NCBI GenBank assembly: GCA_903828255.1 | Contig: CAIKLQ010000672.1 | Location: 1 to 54,523, forward strand | DNA length: 54,523 nucleotides | Origin: an uncultured Verrucomicrobiota bacterium | GTDB lineage: Bacteria > Verrucomicrobiota > Verrucomicrobiia > Limisphaerales > JADLHS01 | Reading direction: 5' to 3' | Shown here: positions 34,201 to 43,829 of the stretch, piece by piece | How positions within the stretch are numbered: position 1 is the first letter of the stretch | Layout of the letters: the number at the start of each line of letters is the position of its first letter | Translations under genes and position numbers: made by a program | The notes under the pieces: generated by a model | Told to the model about the DNA's origin: nothing | The model's database searches: none | What the model saw: the letters and a program-made list of their open reading frames with translations, nothing else

Positions 34201-35669
34201 CCAAGACCCTGAGCCAAATCATCAGCGACGGCACTTTGGTAGACAATTCGGTTTACCAGGCGGAAGGTGGTGTTTTTGGTGCTGGCTCATTTGGACCGTC
34301 CGTGGAAATCAGGCAGGGGGGCCGGGGGCCGAACAGTCCGTGGACGGGTTGGTCGTTGATTCACAAAGCGGCGACGTTAAACACCGAGAATTCCAAACTC
34401 GTTTTCCGAGTCCCGGAGGCGGACTACGAACACAACACCGACGATGCCTTCATCAGTGTGAATGGCCCAGACCCGCTAAACTTTAATTTAGCCACCGGCA
34501 ATCTCATCGGCTGCGTCAAGTCCGAGGGTTACACGCTTCGCGTATCCTCCCGCTTCGGGGATGAATTTCTCAAATACATCATCGCCGATGCGGATGGCTT
34601 CGTCGAATTGCCTGATCAAGGCGGCATGGAAAGGGGCGGTTACGAATGGCTGCTGGTTTATCTCTGGCTGGTGAAACTTAAAAAGGCGTTTCGCCTCGGG
34701 CTGCCTAAAGCTTACGAAACCAGAACGGAAAACCTCACTCAAGTGCGTGGACGGCTCGACCCTGTAGATTATTTTTTGAACCAGCAGCGCGCCCGCTATC
34801 GTTGCACCTACCGGGAACACAGTTACGACAACGACACGACGCGGCTCATCGCCCGCACCCTCCAGCACCTCGACTCCCATGACTTCCTCCGCGAAGCCCA
34901 TGTCCTGAATCAGACTTTTCAGATTGCCACCCAAGGGAGGCGAAGCACCCTCCAGGACCTGCTCGCCACGTTGCCGGTGCGCAACCCCTTTTACGCGGAT
35001 TACAACCCGGTCATCACGCTCTCCAAGCAAATCCTGCGGGACGAACTGTCAGACTTTGGCGACCAGTCGGAAACCAGCGCCTTCTTTTTCGATGTTTCAA
35101 TGTTGTTCGAGTATTTCATCCGCAAGCTGCTCAAGCGGGCGGGTATGGTGTTTCACGAAAAGAGCGGTCGGCATTGGCAGATTCCATCCGGGCTTCGACA
35201 TGGCTATACCCAACGGAAGCTTATCCCTGATCTAATCTTTGACCTGAACGAGGCGACTTACGTTTTCGATGTGAAATACAAGTCATTCGATTTCACCTAC
35301 GGCGTTAGCCGCGAAGACCTGTTCCAGCTTCACACCTATATCGGCCAGGTTTCCAATGAGCACAACGTGGCCGGATGCGGTTTCATTTACCCCATTCGCG
35401 AATCGCGTTGGCACGAGTGTGGCCTTGAAGCGACGCGAGGCATATTCAGTGAGGCGATCACCCAGGGCGGCCAGACAATTCCTTTTCACGTCGTGTTCAT
35501 TAGGATTCCCGAACAAGTAGAGAATGTCCCAAATGATCAATGGCCTGCGGTGTTCAGAAATGTTTTCCAGAAAAATACTGCTGGGTTTATCAGCGACTTG
35601 CTTGAGTGCTTGAGTGATGACCCGATAGCGCCGCACCTCATCGCGCGTAAGCAGTTTGCTCCCAGGTGA
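34197..35669 (+). CDS. mcrC: McrC nuclease subunit
   Basis: This 490-residue protein is translationally coupled to mcrB (ATGA overlap). It has an N-terminal beta-rich part and a central DUF2357-like helical region (about 150-290, with YEHNTD and VRGRLDPVDYFLNQQRARYRC). The C-terminal nuclease has LIPDLIFD (D345) and YVFDVKYKSFD (D358, K360), a complete PD-(D/E)xK site. McrC binds and stimulates McrB and cuts DNA. The pair is a normal type IV restriction enzyme by sequence, but it stands inside the DISARM operon, between drmMI and drmA, in the same direction. Confidence 0.92.
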   Translation: MTKTLSQIISDGTLVDNSVYQAEGGVFGAGSFGPSVEIRQGGRGPNSPWTGWSLIHKAATLNTENSKLVFRVPEADYEHNTDDAFISVNGPDPLNFNLATGNLIGCVKSEGYTLRVSSRFGDEFLKYIIADADGFVELPDQGGMERGGYEWLLVYLWLVKLKKAFRLGLPKAYETRTENLTQVRGRLDPVDYFLNQQRARYRCTYREHSYDNDTTRLIARTLQHLDSHDFLREAHVLNQTFQIATQGRRSTLQDLLATLPVRNPFYADYNPVITLSKQILRDELSDFGDQSETSAFFFDVSMLFEYFIRKLLKRAGMVFHEKSGRHWQIPSGLRHGYTQRKLIPDLIFDLNEATYVFDVKYKSFDFTYGVSREDLFQLHTYIGQVSNEHNVAGCGFIYPIRESRWHECGLEATRGIFSEAITQGGQTIPFHVVFIRIPEQVENVPNDQWPAVFRNVFQKNTAGFISDLLECLSDDPIAPHLIARKQFAPR

Positions 35670-35694
35670 AATTTAGTATTCAATCTAACCGAAC

Positions 35695-38600
35695 ATGAGC
35701 ACGCCTTCCGAAGTCCGGTCTGAAATGGTCCAAGCCTTGAAGCTGGACCTGGTCGGGCCTGACAACGCTCATGCGTTCGCCCACGAATTGCTGCCGGATG
35801 CGCCGTCGCGCTGGTATATGTGCGGTTTCCTTGTGCCGAGTTCCGCGCCCACGGAACAAAAGTCGGACGAAACGTCCGCTGATGAAATCGACAGCGGTGA
35901 CGACACCAAAGGCGCGGATGACGCCGCTCCACCCGACAGGGCCACCGCGCGCAAAAGTTTGCTGCCTTCCTCAATGGGGTTGAGCGTCCTCGTCGCACCC
36001 GGTGTGGATACGCTCGAAGCGAAGGTGGCGTGGGGTGATTATGTTTACGAGGGCGCGGCTGAACCAGGCGATGCGCTTCCGACGACCGAAACCGCCGCCG
36101 AGTTGCACGACAAACCGGTCTCAACCCAGGGGGATGAAAAGACGGAGGGACAAGAGGATGGCGCGACAGGAACTTCTGCTTCGCCAAAAGGCTATCGCCG
36201 CGAGCCACGCGAGGAACCCGTCTCCATCTTGCTTCCCAAATCGGGCGGCAAGCCGAAGGAATTTCCCGTGCCGAATAGCGGCGGTTTGACTGTCAGCGTG
36301 ACCGTGCGTGCCGTTCCCGCTGCCGGACAAGTGGGCAGCCGCTTGCCCGCTGGAACGCGCTCGGTGTCGGTGTTCCTCGTCAACAACCGTCCGCCGAATA
36401 CCCAGAGGCATTATCGCGCGTTCGCTTTTCAAACGTCACTCACGCTCAACTCTTCGAAACCGTTTGTGGCCCGCCCAGATCTGCGCGGCACTGTGGCGGG
36501 GGAAGTGGCAGACGAATGGGACGAGCAAGTCGCCGACATCCAGTATCGCGATGTGTTTGAATATGCCGTGGGCCACGGCGTTTCCGCCACCGGTGATTGC
36601 AGTGCCAGCAGCGTGTGTCACACGGTGCAAACGACTTGGATTCCGACCGCCGAAGTCGAAAAGGTTTCTCCTGCGAAAATCCCTGACGTGGAACTCAACA
36701 TGGAGGTGCTCGGTGCGCTCACCAGCCACGCTGATGCGCAGACAAAACTTTCACCGCTCGTAACTCACTACCGCACTTGGATCGCCGCGCAGCAGACCAA
36801 GGCACAGTCGGCGAACCTTGATGCGCGTCAGTCACAGACCGCACAAGCGATGCTGCAAAACGCCACCCACGCGGCGAATCGGATCCAGGCGGGCATTGAC
36901 GTGTTGGCCGACCCGCAGGTTTTGGATGCGTTCCGCATTGCCAACCGCACGATGGCCGCTGCCGGACGCCAGCGTGAATTGCTGCGTCACCAAGGCGACG
37001 CCAGTAAAGTGCAGTCGCCGAAGTGGTATCCGTTCCAGCTTGCCTACATCCTGATGAATCTGCGGGGGATTTTTGACCCCACGCATCTGGATCGCAACAC
37101 GGTGGATTTGCTCTTTTTTCCGACTGGCGGTGGCAAGACCGAGGCTTATCTAGGTCTGGCGGCTTTCACAATGGTTTTGCGCCGAATGCGTCATCCGGGA
37201 ATTCGCTCGGCAGGGGTATGCGTTCTCATGCGCTATACGCTGCGATTGCTGACTCTCGATCAATTGAGCCGCGCCGCCGCGCTGATTTGCGCCCTCGAAT
37301 TGGAACGCGACCAGGACAAGACAAAGCTTGGCGAGTGGCCATTTGAAATCGGTTTATGGGTCGGCTCTGCGGCCACACCCAACCGCATGGGACGCCGGGG
37401 CGACACGAGCGCGAGCGCGGAGTATTCGGCCTACACGAAGACGATGCGTTTCCAACGCGACTCAAGCGCGAATCCGTCGCCCATTCCCATCGAGAACTGT
37501 CCGTGGTGTGGCGAGAAATTTGACCGGAATTCCTTCCGCCTCAGCCCCAGCGTCAATGCGCCCACTGACTTGCGCGTGCATTGCGTGAACCCGAAGTGCG
37601 CCTTTTCAGGCGACCGCTGCCTTCCGATTCTTGGCGTTGACGAACCCATTTACCGCCGCCTGCCGGCGTTCCTCATCGCGACGGTGGACAAGTTTGCCGC
37701 ACTGCCGTGGACGGGAGAAACCGGAACGCTGTTCGGCTTGGTTGAGCGCTACGACAAAGAGGGATTTTACGGGCCGTGCAATCAGAAGAACGCCACGACA
37801 CTAGGCGGGCCATTGCCGCCGCCGGAACTCATCATCCAGGATGAATTGCATCTCATCTCCGGCCCGCTCGGCACAATAGCGGGTGTCTATGAGACGGTCA
37901 TCGACGCTCTCGCCAGCCGAATGAGCGCAGAAATACCATTGCGCCCGAAAATCATTGCCAGCACAGCGACGGTGCGCCGCGCGGACAAGCAGATCCGAGC
38001 CTTGTTCGAGCGGCAGGAAGTGGCGGTATTTCCTCCACCCGGCCCTGACCGACACGATTCATTTTTCGCAATCACCCAACCATCGAGCGAAATACCCGCC
38101 CGGCTTTATGTCGGCGTTGCAGCCCAAGGCCGCAGTTTGAAAGTCGTGTTGTTGCGCGCAGGGCTGGCGATCTTGAGCGCCGGGCAAACCATCTACCAAC
38201 GCGAAGGCGGCAAGACCAACAAGCAGAATCCCGCCGACGCTTACATGACGCTGCTGGGCTATTTCAACAGCTTGCGCGAATTAGGGGGTAGCCGACGCAT
38301 CGTCGAAGACGAAGTGCGCACCCGCGTGCAACAGTATTCACGCCGTCGCCGACGTGACCCAGTGGACACGATCTTTTCGGACCGCACCATCAGCTATGAA
38401 GTTTTGGAGCTGACTTCGCGCGTTTCCACGAGTGACGTTGCCAACGCCAAGAGTCGCCTCGCGTTGCCATTCTACGAGGACAAAAAAGTGGACGTGGCGC
38501 TCGCCACGAACATGATTTCAGTTGGTCTCGACATCATCCGTCTCGGTTTGATGGTGGTGCTTGGCCAACCCAAGACGAGCGCGGAATACATTCAGGCCAC

Positions 38601-39213
38601 CAGCCGCGTCGGACGCGATCCATATCGGCCCGGCCTCGTCGTGACGCTTCTCAACGTCCACAAGCCCCGCGACCGTTCGCACTACGAACGCTTTGGCATG
38701 TATCACGCCACGTTCTACCGGGCGATTGAAGCGACGAGTGTCACGCCATTCTCGCCGCGCGCGCTCGACCGCGCACTGGCGGCCGCGTTGGTCGCCATGT
38801 GCCGTCAGGGAATGAGCACGATGACACCGGCACTCGGCGCGAGTGAAATCCTTACCAACCGAACCTTGCTCGATCAGTTTGCAGTTCGCTTTGCGGAACG
38901 TGCCCGCAATCATGATCCCAGCCTGAGTGCCACGGCCGCACAGCAGTTGTTCGACAACGTGCTTCAGCGATCCGGGCGATTGCTCGATGACTGGCGCAAC
39001 ATTGCCGACGAGTTCCAACTCACCAATACGCCGTTGCAGTATCAGCAGGAAGCCGGGGCGGCGCAGCGCCTCCTCTACGAATATTTGCATCCTGATTTGC
39101 CGAACCTTCCACCCGTGCGCAGGAAGTTCCGCGCGAACCGCTCTATGCGTGACGTGGAATCCAGTGTCGAGCTGACCGTGAAAAACCTCAACGACTGGAC
39201 GCCCAGGCCATGA
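35695..39213 (+). CDS. drmA: DISARM helicase DrmA
   Basis: This 1172-residue SF2 helicase has Walker A FPTGGGKTEAYLG (P-loop from about residue 476), four cysteines of a zinc site (CPWC at 602-605 and CVNPKC about 25 residues later), DELH Walker B (from 716), GKIIAST-like SAT element (IIASTATVRRA) and motif V/VI ATNMISVGLDI with QATSRVGRD. The N-terminal 250 residues are acidic and low in complexity. DrmA with DrmB forms the core DISARM complex that loads on single-stranded phage DNA. It starts 25 bp after mcrC and overlaps drmB by 4 bp. Confidence 0.95.
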   Translation: MSTPSEVRSEMVQALKLDLVGPDNAHAFAHELLPDAPSRWYMCGFLVPSSAPTEQKSDETSADEIDSGDDTKGADDAAPPDRATARKSLLPSSMGLSVLVAPGVDTLEAKVAWGDYVYEGAAEPGDALPTTETAAELHDKPVSTQGDEKTEGQEDGATGTSASPKGYRREPREEPVSILLPKSGGKPKEFPVPNSGGLTVSVTVRAVPAAGQVGSRLPAGTRSVSVFLVNNRPPNTQRHYRAFAFQTSLTLNSSKPFVARPDLRGTVAGEVADEWDEQVADIQYRDVFEYAVGHGVSATGDCSASSVCHTVQTTWIPTAEVEKVSPAKIPDVELNMEVLGALTSHADAQTKLSPLVTHYRTWIAAQQTKAQSANLDARQSQTAQAMLQNATHAANRIQAGIDVLADPQVLDAFRIANRTMAAAGRQRELLRHQGDASKVQSPKWYPFQLAYILMNLRGIFDPTHLDRNTVDLLFFPTGGGKTEAYLGLAAFTMVLRRMRHPGIRSAGVCVLMRYTLRLLTLDQLSRAAALICALELERDQDKTKLGEWPFEIGLWVGSAATPNRMGRRGDTSASAEYSAYTKTMRFQRDSSANPSPIPIENCPWCGEKFDRNSFRLSPSVNAPTDLRVHCVNPKCAFSGDRCLPILGVDEPIYRRLPAFLIATVDKFAALPWTGETGTLFGLVERYDKEGFYGPCNQKNATTLGGPLPPPELIIQDELHLISGPLGTIAGVYETVIDALASRMSAEIPLRPKIIASTATVRRADKQIRALFERQEVAVFPPPGPDRHDSFFAITQPSSEIPARLYVGVAAQGRSLKVVLLRAGLAILSAGQTIYQREGGKTNKQNPADAYMTLLGYFNSLRELGGSRRIVEDEVRTRVQQYSRRRRRDPVDTIFSDRTISYEVLELTSRVSTSDVANAKSRLALPFYEDKKVDVALATNMISVGLDIIRLGLMVVLGQPKTSAEYIQATSRVGRDPYRPGLVVTLLNVHKPRDRSHYERFGMYHATFYRAIEATSVTPFSPRALDRALAAALVAMCRQGMSTMTPALGASEILTNRTLLDQFAVRFAERARNHDPSLSATAAQQLFDNVLQRSGRLLDDWRNIADEFQLTNTPLQYQQEAGAAQRLLYEYLHPDLPNLPPVRRKFRANRSMRDVESSVELTVKNLNDWTPRP

Positions 39214-41003
39214 GCAAACCGCAATTACGTTCCAGTCAGGTCGTCACCACATTTGGCCCAGGCGCGATGGTGGACTTGCCCGACGCATCGGTCATCGTCG
39301 CTGGGCTGGACAATTGGCATTACGACGTGAATCAAATTCCCCTGATTCAAGAGCCGCGTCTCGTGGAGAAGCTCAAACGAATCATCGGAGTCCCGACGTT
39401 GACTCTGCGTCCGCCGCCACCGGCATCCGACCGCAACTTCAAATTCCAACCGAGTGTCACCGTATGGCGTTTTCCCGAATGGTTCATTGTTCAGGAGACA
39501 CAAGTTACCAAGCAGGGCTTTCGCCGTCGCCGACTCGTCCACCTGAACAGTCTGGACGGCGGCAAGTATCGTGACGTTGATGGCAAGAAATACTCCGTCG
39601 TGCCGGTGCGCTTTGTGCGCGCGTGCAAGAAAGGCCACGTCGGAGACATTGACTGGAAACCGTTTGTCCATGGCACATCTGGACCATGTTCGCGTGACCT
39701 CTGGATGGAAGAACGCGGCACGACCGGCGACCTCGACCAGATTTGGGTGGTCTGCGATTGCGGCGCGCAGCGTGCCATGAGTCAGGCGGCCCGGATGGAA
39801 CTTCGAGCACTCGGCTCATGCAACGGCTTGCGTCCCTGGCTCGGACCAGGAACGAAAGAAGCGTGTGGTGAACCCAATCGCCTCCTCATCCGAAGCGCTA
39901 GCAACGCCTACTTCCCACAGCTCATGTCGGTCATTTCCATTCCCGACCTGCAATCCGCCGTGGACGAAATCGTGAAATCCGCGTGGGATGCCGGGCTTTC
40001 CATCGTGGATTCCCCGGAGAAGCTCGCGATGGTGCGTCAAATCCCAAACCTCGCCGTCAAATTGCAGGGACTCGACGATGCCACCGTTCTCGCGTCCATT
40101 GCCCGCGTGCGGCAGGGCAGCAGTGGCGCGGACCGGCCAGTAAAGGAAGTTGAGTTTGAAGCGCTGTCCGCTGCCCAGGACGAACTGGGTTCAGATACGC
40201 CCGATGGCGACTTTTTCGCTCGCGCGTTGCCGAAGACCCAATGGAACGCACCTTGGATGTCCTCCATCGAACGCATTGTTCTGGTTCACCGACTGCGGGA
40301 AGTCGTGGCCCAGGTTGGATTCACCAGATTCGAAGCGGCCGGACCTGATATTCAGGGCGACCTGTCACTCGACGTGAAACGAGCGCCGCTGGCGCTGGAT
40401 AGTTCATGGCTGCCCGCCGTTGAGAATCGGGGCGAAGGCATCTTTCTCCAAATCCGCGCCGAAGTCGTCGCCGCCTGGCTGCAACGTCCCGCCGTGCAAC
40501 AGCGCGGTGTTCAACTCGCGGAAGGATTTCAGCGATGGAAAGCGGAGCACGAGGGGAGTTCGCGTGAATTCCCCGGACTGCCTTACTACATGCTGCATTC
40601 CCTCGCGCATCTGCTGCTTACCGCGATCTCGCTCGAATGCGGCTATCCCGCGTCTTCGCTGCGTGAACGTATCTTCGCCGCGCCGGATTGTTATGGCATC
40701 CTGATCTACACGGGTTCATCCGATGCGGAGGGCACGCTTGGGGGGCTGGTCGTCGCTGCGCGCGACATCCGGCGGCACATGCGTCGCGCCTTGGAATCCG
40801 GCGCACTGTGTTCAAACGATCCCGTTTGCGCGAACCACGCTCCGGCGAGGCATGACCACCAACACTTGCACGGCAGCGCCTGCCACGGTTGCCTGCTGAC
40901 GGCGGAAACTTCATGTGAGCAACGGAATGAATTTCTTGACCGTGCGTTGGTCGTGCCGACCGTCGAGGCCCTCGGAGCAGAATTCTTCGCACCCGTCACC
41001 TGA
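39210..41003 (+). CDS. drmB: DISARM DUF1998 protein DrmB
   Basis: This 597-residue protein has the typical DrmB beginning (RSSQVVTTFGPGAMVDLPD), a VRFVRACKKGHVGDIDW cysteine-containing loop and CDCGA. The C-terminal DUF1998 region has a cysteine cluster (CSNDPVC, CHGCLL, SCEQRN). It binds DrmA and shapes the DNA path of the DrmAB complex. It overlaps drmA by 4 bp and drmC by 1 bp, as in other DISARM loci. Confidence 0.94.
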   Translation: MSKPQLRSSQVVTTFGPGAMVDLPDASVIVAGLDNWHYDVNQIPLIQEPRLVEKLKRIIGVPTLTLRPPPPASDRNFKFQPSVTVWRFPEWFIVQETQVTKQGFRRRRLVHLNSLDGGKYRDVDGKKYSVVPVRFVRACKKGHVGDIDWKPFVHGTSGPCSRDLWMEERGTTGDLDQIWVVCDCGAQRAMSQAARMELRALGSCNGLRPWLGPGTKEACGEPNRLLIRSASNAYFPQLMSVISIPDLQSAVDEIVKSAWDAGLSIVDSPEKLAMVRQIPNLAVKLQGLDDATVLASIARVRQGSSGADRPVKEVEFEALSAAQDELGSDTPDGDFFARALPKTQWNAPWMSSIERIVLVHRLREVVAQVGFTRFEAAGPDIQGDLSLDVKRAPLALDSSWLPAVENRGEGIFLQIRAEVVAAWLQRPAVQQRGVQLAEGFQRWKAEHEGSSREFPGLPYYMLHSLAHLLLTAISLECGYPASSLRERIFAAPDCYGILIYTGSSDAEGTLGGLVVAARDIRRHMRRALESGALCSNDPVCANHAPARHDHQHLHGSACHGCLLTAETSCEQRNEFLDRALVVPTVEALGAEFFAPVT

Positions 41004-41806
41004 TGTTCGAGCCGCTCCAAAATCTTTCGCCAGCGAATTTGCGTTCGCTCGCGACATCGTTGAGGGAAGGCCCGTTGTCGCTTGGTGTAACCCGGCAGGC
41101 CCTCACCCAAATTGTTGGCCCTCACGCCGCTGAGATTCTCGTTTGCTTCGATGCCTTGCGAACACAGGGCATGACGCCAAACAACATTGCGATGCTCATT
41201 GAAGCCGTCGCGGCAACCCGCGAGAGTGTCACAACACCACAACAACTTTTTGATTTGGTGATTTCAGGGCCGGAAGTTCCAGGTGTTCCAACCGCCGATA
41301 CTGCCGCGACAGTTCGGACGCTCATCGAGAATGCACAAATTGAAATTCTGCTCGTTGGCTACGCCGTCCATAACGGCAAGCGACTGTTCAAACGATTGGC
41401 AGAACGCATGAAGGAAGCGCCAACACTGCGCGTCGCCTTCCATCTCGACATTCCGCGCAAGTTGACCGACACCTCACTCGCGAGCGAAATCGTGCGCCGT
41501 TTCGCGCATGACTTTGTAGCCAAACATTGGCCCGGAGACAAACTGCCGGACTTGTATTACGACCCGCGCGCACTCGCGGAAGATTCTCAACAAAGAGCGA
41601 GCCTACACGCCAAATGCGTGATTGTGGATCGCCATGTCGCGCTCATCACGTCCGCCAACTTCACCGAAGCCGCTCAGAAAAAGAACATCGAAGCAGGCGT
41701 CCTGATTCGCTATGAGCCTTTTGTTATGCGACTGCACAATTATTTTGAGGGATTGCGAAACGCCCGGCAATTAGCCGAGTGCTTGCTTCGGCCAACTACA
41801 ACTTAA
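41003..41806 (+). CDS. drmC: DISARM phospholipase D-family protein DrmC
   Basis: This 267-residue protein has one clear PLD motif, HAKCVIVDRHVALITSANFTEAA (H202, K204, D209), in its C-terminal half; the first half carries the IEILLVGYAV strand. A single HKD motif implies that the active form is a dimer. DrmC belongs to the DISARM core set but has been reported as dispensable in one system. Its ATG overlaps the drmB stop. Confidence 0.93.
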   Translation: MFEPLQNLSPANLRSLATSLREGPLSLGVTRQALTQIVGPHAAEILVCFDALRTQGMTPNNIAMLIEAVAATRESVTTPQQLFDLVISGPEVPGVPTADTAATVRTLIENAQIEILLVGYAVHNGKRLFKRLAERMKEAPTLRVAFHLDIPRKLTDTSLASEIVRRFAHDFVAKHWPGDKLPDLYYDPRALAEDSQQRASLHAKCVIVDRHVALITSANFTEAAQKKNIEAGVLIRYEPFVMRLHNYFEGLRNARQLAECLLRPTTT

Positions 41807-41853
41807 TTACCGTAGCAGCGGTGACGAAAGCACGGCTACGCCCCGAAGCCAGA

Positions 41854-43152
41854 ATGAATCCTGAGATTCCATCCGAAGACTTGCCCTCTGGTGCAGGTTC
41901 GTTGGCCGACAGTGTCGGCTTCGACTCGTTGGGTGATCAATTAGGCAGCGAAGTCGAATCAGCGGTGAAGGGCGCATTGGCGGCAGGGTCGGTCTTTGCG
42001 GTTGGCGACGATCCGTTGATGATCTTCCACAAGACACTGGAGGCGTCCATTTGCAATATCGAAGGTGACAAGCGCGGCGAACTCTTCCAGCGGTTTCTGC
42101 GTGATGGCCCCTACGAAGAGGAAGGGGAAATTCCCACCGAACTATGTGGACGGCGGCTGACGATGGCCGAGACGGCAGCGGCCATCGGGTTCATTTACTC
42201 GTTCATGGTGAATAGCTTCAAGGGGGCTGTCACCGAGTTGCTGGCGGCGGCGGCCTGCCAGCGATTGATGCAAGACCCACGCGTGGCCAGCACCCTGCCC
42301 GTAGCCGCCCGGCTCTACGTTGGCGATGCCGTCATGGTGCGGTGCCAGTCCGGCAAGGGTGTGTTGAAGGGGGCCGACCTGCATGTTCTGGTAATGGAAA
42401 ATGCCGGGCCTGAAGGGCGCTCGGTGATTGTGACAGGCGTGGCGGAAGTGAAATCGGGGCGCAAGTCCTCCGGCGCAATGAGCGGTCAAATCGAAAAGCA
42501 CCTCCGGCGGGCCAGACAGGGATTGCGCGTCGCCGGAGTGGGTTTCCCAAGCGGGAGGGTGGGTGTTGGACAACCACCCGAAGGCCGCGTTCTGCGGATC
42601 ACCGTTCAGCCCAGCGACTGGCCGCTGCCTCGCACGCTGCGGTTTGAAACCGTGGAGGGCAAACGACGGTTGATGCTGGACCCGCCAACGCCACCGCTGA
42701 ACGACAATCAGTTTACGCCGCTGGGCGGCGACCGCTGGCACATCTCCCTCCGTTGGTCCAAAGAGGCGATTGCCGCCGCAGCCTACGAAATGACGTTCTG
42801 GTATATGGAGAAGGTCGGTGAGCGCATCTACACGCGGAAAGACGGCGAGCCGGATCCGAAGCCGAAAGATTGGGAGGAGATGGACGCTGCTGAAGCGGGG
42901 CGGAATGCCGTGAAGATGATGCTCTACTACGCGATTCGGCCCTACGCGATCAAAGACAAGGAAGGCACTCTTTCCAAGCAGGAAGCCCGCGTGATGCAGC
43001 GGGCCATCGCCCTCTACAACACCTACGGCTTTGGTTACGCGCTAGGGATGAACTTCCGCAACAAAGACGGTCGGCGGGAGATGCTCTGGCCCCAGGATCT
43101 CGACGAGATCGCCACGAGTGGACGCAACAAGGACGGATGCAGGATTACGTGA
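41854..43152 (+). CDS. Putative nuclease-like protein following drmC
   Basis: This 432-residue protein starts at the ATG at 41854 (MNPEIPSEDLPSG), 47 bp after drmC; an upstream start would overlap drmC. Residues about 120-260 include a helix with GAVTELLAAAAC, then GADLHVLVME (D) and VIVTGVAEVKSGRKS (E and K two apart), the order E...D...(E)xK of a PD-(D/E)xK nuclease. The C-terminal half has YEMTFWYMEKVGE and a long helix with YNTYGFGYALGMNFR. It is co-directional with DISARM and converges with the next gene at a 23-bp gap. It could be an accessory DISARM nuclease. Fold assignment is moderate, role unknown. Confidence 0.65.
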   Translation: MNPEIPSEDLPSGAGSLADSVGFDSLGDQLGSEVESAVKGALAAGSVFAVGDDPLMIFHKTLEASICNIEGDKRGELFQRFLRDGPYEEEGEIPTELCGRRLTMAETAAAIGFIYSFMVNSFKGAVTELLAAAACQRLMQDPRVASTLPVAARLYVGDAVMVRCQSGKGVLKGADLHVLVMENAGPEGRSVIVTGVAEVKSGRKSSGAMSGQIEKHLRRARQGLRVAGVGFPSGRVGVGQPPEGRVLRITVQPSDWPLPRTLRFETVEGKRRLMLDPPTPPLNDNQFTPLGGDRWHISLRWSKEAIAAAAYEMTFWYMEKVGERIYTRKDGEPDPKPKDWEEMDAAEAGRNAVKMMLYYAIRPYAIKDKEGTLSKQEARVMQRAIALYNTYGFGYALGMNFRNKDGRREMLWPQDLDEIATSGRNKDGCRIT

Positions 43153-43175
43153 TCGCAACACGGTGATCTGCGCAC

Positions 43176-43829
43176 TCATCTGCAACAAGCCTTCTTGCGC
43201 GGCGCAACGTCGGCTGGGCTCTTCAACTCCCGCAATCGCTGCTGATAATCGCGACGCCGTTGGCTGGCCGAGCTTGGACAATCGCACCAAGGCAGAGCTT
43301 CTTCGTAGCGGGTGATTAAATCTGATTTCTTTGCACCCTTCACGGCGGCAGTAAACGCGGATTCCAATTCGCGGGCGAGTTGCGGCCCAAGCGGACTGGT
43401 GCGGGCGCGGAAACGACTGGCGAGCTTTGCGTCAATCGTGGAACGGTTCGTGTGGGCAAGGCTGTCGGCGAGTCGGGGAAACAATCCGGCCCTGCCCGGT
43501 GCAGGCGACTCAAAGAGCGACGGGGCACAGTCGTAACGAAAGGGCTTCTGGCCTGAATCCCACCGCAGTTCGACGCAGCCTTTCGAACTCCCGCCGACAT
43601 GGTCAAAGCGTTCGACCGGCGGTGTCACGAGCAACAGCCGAGCGCCAAGTTGCCCGCCTTGGACAAACGCGAGTCGGTCGCCGGTGCAAATCTGACAGTT
43701 CTTCGGATGCAGCAGGTTCTTCCCGTGACAACCCGTGCAACCGAAACTGCCGAACTCCCAGAACGGGTCGCTGCGCGGGTCATCCTTGCGTGGCCGCCGC
43801 AGCATCACGATGAACAGGCGGTCACTCAT
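43176..43829 (-). CDS. Zinc-binding partner of the Nmad3-like protein
   Basis: This 217-residue protein starts at the ATG at 43829, which overlaps the stop of the upstream gene as ATGA; longer frames are readthrough shadows. Near the N-terminus FWEFGSFGCTGCHGKNLLHP...CQIC provides C31, C34, H35, C45, C48 for a metal site. DRLAFVQGGQ, LLLVTPPVE and VELRWD strands form a compact alpha/beta domain. The C-terminal 80 residues are charged and helical. The family is not named in my knowledge, but the tight coupling means it acts with the upstream protein. Confidence 0.7.
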   Translation of the reverse strand: MSDRLFIVMLRRPRKDDPRSDPFWEFGSFGCTGCHGKNLLHPKNCQICTGDRLAFVQGGQLGARLLLVTPPVERFDHVGGSSKGCVELRWDSGQKPFRYDCAPSLFESPAPGRAGLFPRLADSLAHTNRSTIDAKLASRFRARTSPLGPQLARELESAFTAAVKGAKKSDLITRYEEALPWCDCPSSASQRRRDYQQRLRELKSPADVAPRKKACCR

